Assembly: GCF_021278025.1 (NCBI RefSeq)
Contig: NZ_JAIBHJ010000002.1
Coordinates: 195,043 to 259,042 of the forward strand
DNA length: 64,000 bases
Direction of reading: 5' to 3'
Origin: Motilimonas sp. E26
GTDB taxonomy: Bacteria > Pseudomonadota > Gammaproteobacteria > Enterobacterales > CBDFNC01
A program made the position numbers and the translations under genes. Numbering within the stretch: the first letter of the stretch is position 1; each line of letters starts with the position of its first letter. Below the pieces are notes generated by a model. That model ran no database searches and had not been told where the DNA came from. It worked only from the letters and a program-made list of their open reading frames with translations. Of the stretch, positions 57,333 through 64,000 are shown piece after piece.

Positions 57333-57926
57333 ATGCCTAAAACACTGCCAATTAAAACGGCGGTCAAAAAGCTCGATAACTCCGACTTAATAAAAACGGG
57401 TTTCTGGGTAGGCCAAGTGTTTATGCTGATAGCCACCATGCTGGGGGTTTATTTAGCCTCCCAAGAAGGGATGTCGCAGGCCATGACTTTCAATGACATT
57501 AATACCCTACAAGATAACTATCATTTGCGCCGCTCTCTGAGAGATGAGTTTAGCGATAACATAGATAAGCTAGATGAAACCATTGCTTTTTTACGTCAAG
57601 GGCACACTTATTTTGCCGAAAAGGATCAACCTAAATTTGACACTTACGTATGGCAGGCAATGCGCTTCTCTCCTCGCACCATGGAAACCCCTGCACCGAT
57701 CCTGACGGGCGTAAGGCGTTTTCACAGCGAAGTAGATGACTTACTGATGCGTTTAGATAAAAAATTCCTCGATAGGTCCTTAATTACAGAGCGGCTCGAA
57801 GCCGTATCAAAACAAGCAAGAGAAGAAACCCTTGCTTACTTAGAAGCAGACTTAATAAATATCAAGCAAGTACTACTTAGCTACAACGTAGATGTTAATC
57901 AAGTACTTTCTTACCAAGCCAAATAA
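57333..57926 (+). CDS. Membrane-anchored protein of unknown function (197 aa)
   Basis: I do not recognise this family. It has a short cytoplasmic N-terminus, one membrane helix (about residues 23-42, GFWVGQVFMLIATMLGVYLA) and an all-helical remainder (about 55-195), with coiled-coil-like stretches near 63-93 and 128-185. There are no Cys and no catalytic motif visible. GGAG lies 7 nt before the ATG. It is 11 bp before the rhomboid gene and surely co-transcribed with it, so it may be its substrate, adaptor or regulator; that is inference from context only. Confidence 0.75.
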   Translation: MPKTLPIKTAVKKLDNSDLIKTGFWVGQVFMLIATMLGVYLASQEGMSQAMTFNDINTLQDNYHLRRSLRDEFSDNIDKLDETIAFLRQGHTYFAEKDQPKFDTYVWQAMRFSPRTMETPAPILTGVRRFHSEVDDLLMRLDKKFLDRSLITERLEAVSKQAREETLAYLEADLINIKQVLLSYNVDVNQVLSYQAK

Positions 57927-57937
57927 CAAGGTTCACT

Positions 57938-59026
57938 ATGCCTAATTCAACTTTTTATAAGCAGTGTCCTTGCTGCAAAAACCAGCCATTAAAGCAAACA
58001 CAATACCAACATCAAGAAGTCGACGTGTGCACTGACTGTGGCGGGCTATGGTTTGAGGGTGGTGAGCTAGAAGCCTCTTATGCCGACCAGCAACAACAGC
58101 ATAGCTTGAAAGGTAATATCGGGGATTATGTGGGTTGCAGTGACCGCTCATGCCCTGACTGTCAACACCCTTTGGAGACTTTCAAAATCATTGACAATTT
58201 TGATGTCGAGATCGATTTATGTACCCAATGCAACGGAGTTTGGATTGATAAAGATGAGCTCAAAGAGGTAGAGCGCACACCTCACCTAAGAAGTGCGATG
58301 ATTGAATTAAATAAAACCAACAATTTTGCCAGTTACATTTTTCAATTTATTACCCAAATGCCTGTAGAGTACAATATCAAGCCACGTAACTTTCCTATTG
58401 TCACCGTGTCTCTTATTGTACTGAATTTATGCATTTTTTTCGTCACCCTCTCTGGCGTGATTGACGAAGAAACCCTTTCCAAATCCTTAGTCATGGATCC
58501 AATATACTTTGCCGATGCACCTTGGACGCTGATCAGCTATCAATTTCTTCATGGCAGCTGGCTGCATATTCTCGGCAACATGTACTTTCTCTATGTCATC
58601 GGTGACAACTTAGAAGACGCGCTGGGTAAAACCACTTACTTACTGCTGTATTTGTTCTTCGGCATAGTCGGGGGCCTCGCTTTTTATGCTATCCATTTAG
58701 GAGAAATGGCGCCTATGGTCGGTGCTAGTGGCGCGATTGCCGGCCTGTTCGGTGTTTATCTAATGTTATTTAAAAAAGCCAAATTAAGCTTTATGTTTAT
58801 CGTATACCAAGCTAGGTTACCGGCTTGGGCTTATTTTTTAATTTGGCTTGGCATTAATGTTTATGGCTTTGTCGCCAGCTCAGAAGGCGTCGCTTGGTCT
58901 GCCCATATTGGCGGCTTCATCGCAGGTTTAATTGCTGGCAAAATATATTACTCAAAAGTAATGAAAAACAATCCAGTTATAGCCTTTATAAATGACAATG
59001 AAATCAATTTAGCAAGTAATAAATAA
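57938..59026 (+). CDS. Rhomboid-family intramembrane protease with two N-terminal zinc ribbons
   Basis: This 362 aa protein has two zf-TFIIB-like ribbons (C10/C13 with C31/C34, and C72/C75 with C95/C98; each second pair is followed by Gly/Asn-Gly-x-Trp) fused to a rhomboid domain (about 150-340). The rhomboid catalytic Ser264 lies in GASGAIAG, His323 in SAHIGGF, and Asn214 in HILGNMYF. Six or more membrane helices fit. Rhomboids cut substrates within membrane helices. The ribbons are cytoplasmic by the expected topology and could recognise a partner or sense metal or redox state. The substrate is unknown. Confidence 0.85.
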   Translation: MPNSTFYKQCPCCKNQPLKQTQYQHQEVDVCTDCGGLWFEGGELEASYADQQQQHSLKGNIGDYVGCSDRSCPDCQHPLETFKIIDNFDVEIDLCTQCNGVWIDKDELKEVERTPHLRSAMIELNKTNNFASYIFQFITQMPVEYNIKPRNFPIVTVSLIVLNLCIFFVTLSGVIDEETLSKSLVMDPIYFADAPWTLISYQFLHGSWLHILGNMYFLYVIGDNLEDALGKTTYLLLYLFFGIVGGLAFYAIHLGEMAPMVGASGAIAGLFGVYLMLFKKAKLSFMFIVYQARLPAWAYFLIWLGINVYGFVASSEGVAWSAHIGGFIAGLIAGKIYYSKVMKNNPVIAFINDNEINLASNK

Positions 59027-59092
59027 CCCATCAATAAACAGCGCGCTCAACGAAGCAGCGCGAGTTAACAAGTTTAATCAAAAAACCACCAG

Positions 59093-59116
59093 CAGCCTGT
59101 TTTTTAGCAGGCTGTT
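59093..59116 (+). terminator. Likely terminator after the rhomboid gene
   Basis: A 7 bp stem (59093-59099 with 59108-59114) has an 8 nt loop rich in T, followed by TTCTAA. A second 6 bp hairpin lies just upstream (59042-59047 with 59057-59062). The T-tract is weak. Confidence 0.45.
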
Positions 59117-59137
59117 CTAATATATTCATGCACTTAG

Positions 59138-59160
59138 TTTGCTCTAACCACGAGAGCAAA
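59138..59160 (+). promoter_or_regulatory. Hairpin in the leader of the first chemoreceptor gene
   Basis: A perfect 8 bp stem (TTTGCTCT at 59138-59145 with AGAGCAAA at 59153-59160, 7 nt loop) sits 31 nt before the ATG, upstream of the AGAAGG ribosome binding site. It could affect mRNA stability or translation, or be an operator; no T-run follows. Confidence 0.35.
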
Positions 59161-59191
59161 GAAATCTCATGTTGTTAGAAGGTTTCGGCTT

Positions 59192-61027
59192 ATGAATATC
59201 AAACAAAAAATGCTCACCAATACACTCATCACCGGGTTAGGGTTATTAGCGTTATTGCTTTTACTGCTACAAGAATCAGCAATTTTAAAAGATTTAAGCA
59301 TTCGCGTTAGTCAAGCCGAACAATTAACCAGCCATATATTAAGTTTACGCAAATATGAAAAAGATTTTTTAGCGCGAAAAGATTTAACGTATAAGGATAA
59401 GTTTGATCAAGAAGCACTGCAAACAATCAACACCTTAGAGCAACTACAAGCCTTCTATCAAAGCATCAACCAAAACAGCGCACAATTAGACCAGCTCAGC
59501 GAACAAGTAAAGCTATACCAGCAAGACTTTGATCAGCTTGTTATGCTCAACCAAACCCTAGGGCTTGACCATAAAAGCGGCCTTCATGGCAAATTACGAG
59601 ACTCCGCTCATGAGCTAGAAAAGCACATTATCGAGCTTAATAATGATAAGCTACTAGCGGCATATTTAATGGTACGCCGCAGCGAGAAAGACTTTATCCA
59701 GCGTCATGATATGAAATATGCTGACACCCTAAATAAACAAGTTCAAGCGCTCCATTCCCAACTCCTCCCCGACGATGCTGCGGTATTATCGCGCTTTCAA
59801 TCGCAATTTAATCAATACGTGACCACCTTGAATCAGTTTGGCTTAGATCACAGCCAAGGATTATTAGGGCAGATGCGCCAAACGATTAAGCAAACCGAAG
59901 ATGTGCTGGTGGCGGTAGAGCTCAACCTGCATCAAATATTGGCACAACGCGTTGATGAAATAACACAGCAAGCGTTGTTCTTGTTCATTGCAATTATGAT
60001 ACTGGTAATTGGTATTGGGGCTTATATTAGTCGCTCAGTGCTTAACCCAATTAATAGCTTGGTTAATGTTATTCAAAACATACAACAAAGTAATAACTTA
60101 AGCCTAAGAGTGGAGCAGTCTGGTAAAGATGAATTAAGCCAACTAGGCAGAAGCTTTAACCTGATGCTGAGTAACTTTCAAAGTATCATTAAAGGCGTCA
60201 ATACCGCAGTAAGCGAGCTATCAGAATCGTCGGAACAATTATCGGTTAATGCTAATAACAATAAAGCTCAAATCAGTAAGCAGCTTGAAGAAACCGATCA
60301 AGTCGCTACAGCCGTTACCGAAATGGGCTCAACCATAGAAGAGATTGCCAAGAATACCGAAATGGCCGCCCAAGTAGCGGAGCAAACCAATCGCAATGCC
60401 TTACTCGGTAAGCAAAGCGTTGAAGATACGATAAATAAGATTGAGCAATTATCCGCGGCACTTAATAGCTCTTCACAAGCTGTTTCTGTGCTTGCAGAAG
60501 AAAGCCAAACGATCGATCAAGTGCTAGACGTCATTAAAAGCATTGCAGAGCAAACGAATCTACTTGCCCTTAACGCTGCGATTGAAGCAGCAAGAGCAGG
60601 AGAGCAAGGCCGCGGCTTTGCTGTTGTCGCAGACGAAGTGCGTAATTTAGCCATGCGAACCCAAGATTCGACCCTTGAAATAAGCCAGATTATTGATTCA
60701 TTGCAACAACGCACTCAAGGTATTGTTAATCTGATTAGCTCTTGTCACCAGCAAGGTAAAGATAGTTCCGATCAAGCCCAGCAAGCAGGCGAACTTCTGA
60801 CTCAAATTACCAAAGATGTTAGCCACATATCAGATATGAGTACCCAAGTGGCCGCCGCGATTGAAGAGCAAAGCTTAGTATCAGCAGAAGTTAATCGGAA
60901 TATCATCAATATTAAAGACAGTGCCGAGCACAATAGCGCCTCAGCTCTCAGCAGCGTTCACGCCAGTGATAAAGTGCTGGAGCAAGCAACAGTTTTGCAT
61001 AACGCAGTGAAACAATTCAATTTGTAA
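59192..61027 (+). CDS. Methyl-accepting chemotaxis protein with HBM-type sensor (copy 1)
   Basis: This 611 aa transmembrane chemoreceptor has TM1 at about residues 10-26, a periplasmic helical bimodular-like sensor (about 30-255) with two repeats of the RxxEKDF motif ([10 protein letters not shown] at 53-62, [10 protein letters not shown] at 162-171), TM2 at about 260-282, HAMP (about 283-336) and a signalling domain with the conserved hairpin tip [19 protein letters not shown]. No C-terminal CheR-binding pentapeptide is present. HBM receptors often sense organic acids; the ligand here is unknown. It is the paralogue of the next gene, with the same length. Confidence 0.92.
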   Translation: MNIKQKMLTNTLITGLGLLALLLLLLQESAILKDLSIRVSQAEQLTSHILSLRKYEKDFLARKDLTYKDKFDQEALQTINTLEQLQAFYQSINQNSAQLDQLSEQVKLYQQDFDQLVMLNQTLGLDHKSGLHGKLRDSAHELEKHIIELNNDKLLAAYLMVRRSEKDFIQRHDMKYADTLNKQVQALHSQLLPDDAAVLSRFQSQFNQYVTTLNQFGLDHSQGLLGQMRQTIKQTEDVLVAVELNLHQILAQRVDEITQQALFLFIAIMILVIGIGAYISRSVLNPINSLVNVIQNIQQSNNLSLRVEQSGKDELSQLGRSFNLMLSNFQSIIKGVNTAVSELSESSEQLSVNANNNKAQISKQLEETDQVATAVTEMGSTIEEIAKNTEMAAQVAEQTNRNALLGKQSVEDTINKIEQLSAALNSSSQAVSVLAEESQTIDQVLDVIKSIAEQTNLLALNAAIEAARAGEQGRGFAVVADEVRNLAMRTQDSTLEISQIIDSLQQRTQGIVNLISSCHQQGKDSSDQAQQAGELLTQITKDVSHISDMSTQVAAAIEEQSLVSAEVNRNIINIKDSAEHNSASALSSVHASDKVLEQATVLHNAVKQFNL

Positions 61028-61045
61028 CTGAATTATTAAAATCAA

Positions 61046-61072
61046 AGTCAAGTCAATTTTATTGTCTTGACT
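61046..61072 (+). other. Perfectly symmetric hairpin between the two chemoreceptor genes
   Basis: The arms AGTCAAG-T-CAAT (61046-61057) and ATTG-T-CTTGACT (61061-61072) pair with a single T-T mismatch around a TTT loop. It starts 19 bp after the first receptor stop. The following CTTTCCCTCTCC is a poor T-tract, so it may be a weak terminator or a processing signal. Confidence 0.45.
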
Positions 61073-61133
61073 CTTTCCCTCTCCAAAAACACAACTACAA
61101 TTGAAGCAAGCCTGACAACGCAATAGGACTTGC

Positions 61134-62969
61134 ATGTTAATTAAACACAAATTCATCGCCAATAGCTTAGTCATTACAGTAGGTTTATTTTTACTATTTT
61201 CACTGTTGATTATTAAAATTAGCGAGTTAGAAAAACTTTCTAAAACGGCTTTAGTAGCTGAGTCACTCAAAACCGACATGTTAATGTTACGTCGCCATGA
61301 GAAGGATTTCTTGGCGCGTAAAGATCTTAAATACCAACAAAAATTTAATGATAGTTTTGCAAATACCAGCGAACATCTGGCAGCAATACGCCAATTTTAT
61401 CAAGAGACCAACTTACCCAGTACCGAAATAGACATAACCATTAAAGCCATGGAACAATATCAGGTGATGTTTAATCAGCTTGTTGAGTTACAAATTAGTG
61501 CGGGCTTAGACCATGAATCCGGCTTAAATGGTGCGCTGCGCGACAGTGCTCATGCTGCTGAACAGCTTTACAAAAATGTTAGTGACTTTGAGTCCTTGAG
61601 CAACTATCTGATGCTAAGACGCTTTGAAAAAGATTTCATGTTACGCCTCGATCTTAAGTACTTAGATCGATTTAATAAGCTGATCACTACCATGATTGAA
61701 GGTAATCAGGGTGAAGTAAAGCAAAGCCTGATCGATTATCACGCAAGGTTTAATAAATACGTTAAGCAAGAGCAGGCCATTGGCCTTAATTCTAACGAAG
61801 GGCTGTTAAGTAAATTAAGATCGACCATACATCAAACTGAAGATGCCCTCGATACCGTAGAACAGCAGATAAAAAGCATCATCACAGAATCGATTGATAA
61901 TACCAAAAACCAAGCTATGTTAATTTTTGGTATTATCATCCTTGCAATTATTGCGTTTAGTATCGCTCTCTCTCGCAGTATTCTAGCCCCCCTAACCCGA
62001 CTGTCCGATACCATGAGTGACATCAACCACAATAAGGACTTGAGCAAAAGAGCAAATATCACAGGCAGTGATGAAATTGCTAGTGTTGGGCAGAATTTTG
62101 ATGAAATGCTCGCCACTTTTCAGGACCTAATTCAAGATGTTAACCACGCTGTGGATACTTTATCCAGTGCCGCTGAAGAGCTTTCCCTCAATGCATCAGA
62201 AACTCGCCAAGGCATAGCCAACCAACTACATGAAACAGACATGGTTGCAACAGCTGTCACCGAGATGGGTAGCACCATTGACGATATAGCAAGGAATACA
62301 GAAGCCGCAGCTCATCGCGCCGGCGATACGAATAATAATGCTATTAAGGGCCGCCAAAGTGTCGACCAAACCATAGATAAAATAAACAACTTGGCAAACA
62401 GCCTCACTCTTTCATCAAAAGCAGTAGAGGAGCTAGAACAAGAGAGTCAAACTATCGGCCAAGTATTAGAAGTAATACGCGGTATTGCCGAACAAACCAA
62501 CCTGCTAGCATTGAATGCAGCGATTGAGGCCGCTCGCGCCGGCGAACAAGGGCGTGGTTTTGCCGTAGTCGCTGATGAAGTGCGCAGCTTAGCGCAACGT
62601 ACGCAAAATTCGACTCAAGAAATCAGTAATATCATTTCTTCATTGCAAGGCAAAACAAGCAGCATTGTCGACCTGATTAAAAACTGTCATGGTCAAGGCC
62701 AAGAAAGTACCGAACAAGCAGAATTAGCGGGTGAGTTACTCGAGCAAATTACGCGCGACGTGACCAATATTTCTGAAACTAGCACACAAATTGCCGCTGC
62801 AATCGAGGAGCAAAGTACCGTTGCTGCTGAGGTCAACCGCAATATTGTCAATATTCGTGATATTGCAGAAACCTCGAATCAAGCTGCATCGCACACCTCA
62901 CAAGCCAGTGAGGAAATACTTAATCAAGCGAACGTACTCACTCAGTCAGTTCGCCGATTTAAACTTTAA
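61134..62969 (+). CDS. Methyl-accepting chemotaxis protein with HBM-type sensor (copy 2)
   Basis: This 611 aa receptor has the same plan as copy 1 and lines up with it without a length change: TM1 at about 11-28, [10 protein letters not shown] at 53-62 and [10 protein letters not shown] in the second module, TM2 near 260-282, HAMP and a signalling domain with [23 protein letters not shown]. The signalling halves are near-identical at the tip while sensor halves have diverged, which suggests tandem duplication and change of ligand. It ends 4 bp from the convergent kdsD. No CheR-binding pentapeptide is seen. Confidence 0.92.
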   Translation: MLIKHKFIANSLVITVGLFLLFSLLIIKISELEKLSKTALVAESLKTDMLMLRRHEKDFLARKDLKYQQKFNDSFANTSEHLAAIRQFYQETNLPSTEIDITIKAMEQYQVMFNQLVELQISAGLDHESGLNGALRDSAHAAEQLYKNVSDFESLSNYLMLRRFEKDFMLRLDLKYLDRFNKLITTMIEGNQGEVKQSLIDYHARFNKYVKQEQAIGLNSNEGLLSKLRSTIHQTEDALDTVEQQIKSIITESIDNTKNQAMLIFGIIILAIIAFSIALSRSILAPLTRLSDTMSDINHNKDLSKRANITGSDEIASVGQNFDEMLATFQDLIQDVNHAVDTLSSAAEELSLNASETRQGIANQLHETDMVATAVTEMGSTIDDIARNTEAAAHRAGDTNNNAIKGRQSVDQTIDKINNLANSLTLSSKAVEELEQESQTIGQVLEVIRGIAEQTNLLALNAAIEAARAGEQGRGFAVVADEVRSLAQRTQNSTQEISNIISSLQGKTSSIVDLIKNCHGQGQESTEQAELAGELLEQITRDVTNISETSTQIAAAIEEQSTVAAEVNRNIVNIRDIAETSNQAASHTSQASEEILNQANVLTQSVRRFKL

Positions 62970-62973
62970 GCGC

Positions 62974-63936
62974 TTACTGACTCCACTCCAAAATGCCCGA
63001 CACACGTTGTTGGGCATTGGTGACCACCAACCATTTAATGTGTTTTTCGCGCATTAACTCTTCCGCCTCTGCCAACATACATGTCTCATCAACTGTTCTT
63101 GGCGAGCGCGTCATCATATCTTGAGCAACACCCGATGTTACTTGATGCCCGGCCAATAAGTAACGACGCACATCACCATCTGTAATCACCCCTAATAGGG
63201 CATCATCTTGCATCACTAAAGCCAAACCGGTACGTGTTTGCGTCATCACCATTAACGCATCAGTGATCGGCGTATCTGCGCTAACCGTTGGCAACTGTTC
63301 GCTGCGCATCACATCTTTTACTCGGGTCAATAAACGTCGGCCCAAACTACCGCCGGGGTGATACTTAGCAAAATCCATCGGGCTAAATTGGGTTTCTAGC
63401 GCTAAGGTTGCGGCTAATGCATCACCAATTGCTAATGCGACCGTCGTTGACGTAGTAGGGGCTAAATTATTCGGGCAGGCTTCTTTCTCAATACTGGCAT
63501 CTAAAACTAAATCGGCATTTTTAGCTAAGCTAGATTCTAAACCACCAGTAATAGCAATGATCTTATTACCGAAGTGTTTAAGTGAAGGGATTATTTTTAA
63601 TACCTCATCAGTCTCACCGCTATATGATAGCAGCAGCAACACATCACCAGGCTGCACCATGCCTAAGTCACCATGAAAGGCTTCACCGGGATGCATAAAA
63701 AAAGCAGGCTGACCTAAAGAGGCAAAACTAGCCGCTATTTTTTTACCAATCAGGCCTGACTTGCCCATGCCACAAACAACAATTCGCCCTTGGCAATGCT
63801 TAAGCAAACGAATAGCATCAATATAACGCTGATCAGCGGTCTCAGCTAAGCGCTTTAATGCATCAGACTCCACTTGAAAAACTTCTCGAACGGCATGCAT
63901 TAATGCATCATTTGACAAATATAACGGTTCAGACAT
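62974..63936 (-). CDS. kdsD: Arabinose-5-phosphate isomerase KdsD
   Basis: This 320 aa KpsF/GutQ-family enzyme interconverts ribulose 5-phosphate and arabinose 5-phosphate, the first step toward Kdo. The SIS domain (about 35-185) has GMGKSGLIGKKIAAS, SYSGETDE and EKEACPNNLAPTTS, and two CBS domains follow (about 205-260 and 270-318). It is normally between yrbG and kdsC in enterobacteria; here those two are adjacent at 8814-10372 and this copy is about 52 kb away. It could be a second paralogue (GutQ- or KpsF-like) but no sugar-alcohol or capsule genes are near it. Confidence 0.9.
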   Translation of the reverse strand: MSEPLYLSNDALMHAVREVFQVESDALKRLAETADQRYIDAIRLLKHCQGRIVVCGMGKSGLIGKKIAASFASLGQPAFFMHPGEAFHGDLGMVQPGDVLLLLSYSGETDEVLKIIPSLKHFGNKIIAITGGLESSLAKNADLVLDASIEKEACPNNLAPTTSTTVALAIGDALAATLALETQFSPMDFAKYHPGGSLGRRLLTRVKDVMRSEQLPTVSADTPITDALMVMTQTRTGLALVMQDDALLGVITDGDVRRYLLAGHQVTSGVAQDMMTRSPRTVDETCMLAEAEELMREKHIKWLVVTNAQQRVSGILEWSQ

Positions 63937-64000
63937 CGGCTTAGCCTATAGTGACAAAATATGCTGCATTCTACTGAAAACAACAGATTTAGTAAAAAAA

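Noticed and set aside
59042-59062. CGCGCT/AGCGCG hairpin after the rhomboid gene as a terminator
   Set aside because: Short stem with no T-run; the following hairpin at 59093-59116 is the better candidate.

Overview
The window reads as chromosomal core DNA of a marine-type gammaproteobacterium in the Alteromonadales/Vibrionales neighbourhood (Shewanella- or Vibrio-like). The basis is gene order: zapE-zapG-degQ-degS, the mla-ibaG-murA operon, the kdsC-lptCAB-rpoN-hpf-ptsN-rapZ-npr cluster, and an intact mannose-sensitive haemagglutinin (MSHA) type IV pilus locus lying between csrD (mshH) and mreBCD. The genus is not determined. I saw no rRNA, tRNA, insertion sequence, prophage or CRISPR array.

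Layout. 1-3971: cut end of zapE, then zapG, degQ and degS. 4050-8688 (minus): mlaFEDCB-ibaG-murA, for retrograde lipid transport and the first committed step of peptidoglycan synthesis. 8814-16996 (plus): yrbG, kdsC, lptC, lptA, lptB, rpoN, hpf, ptsN, rapZ, npr, mgtE. 17125-21503: pmbA and tldD (both minus) flank darP (plus), followed by a nitrilase-family gene. 21454-30338 (minus): yhdP, rng, maf, mreD, mreC, mreB. 30553-49023 (minus): one long msh operon, mshI-I2-J-K-L-M-N-E-G-F-B-A-C-D-O-P-Q in transcription order. 49256-51163: csrD. 51164-52276: a mostly non-coding region that holds a candidate regulatory RNA and a small ORF. 52277-57164: an Hpt-like gene, oligopeptidase B and the ydbH-ynbE-ydbL operon. 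57333-59026: an unrecognised membrane protein followed by a zinc-finger/rhomboid fusion. 59192-62969: two tandem chemoreceptors. 62974-63936: kdsD, lying far from kdsC.

How the genes fit together. Much of the window serves the envelope: LPS precursor synthesis and export (kdsC, kdsD, lptCAB), phospholipid traffic (mla, yhdP, ydbH-ynbE-ydbL), peptidoglycan and shape (murA, mreBCD), periplasmic quality control (degQ, degS) and a surface pilus. The MSHA assembly ATPase MshE carries a two-motif cyclic-di-GMP-binding N-terminus, while CsrD has degenerate GGDEF and EAL motifs.

The observation I rate highest is just upstream of csrD on the same strand. A perfect TATAAT box is followed by about 215 nt with several GGA-bearing hairpins and an intrinsic terminator. 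It looks like a CsrB/RsmZ-type CsrA-sequestering RNA, or a CsrA-responsive leader of csrD. Other points worth a look are the zinc-ribbon/rhomboid fusion with its neighbour, an Hpt-like protein lacking the phospho-histidine, the pilin-like N-terminus of MshF, and the displaced kdsD.
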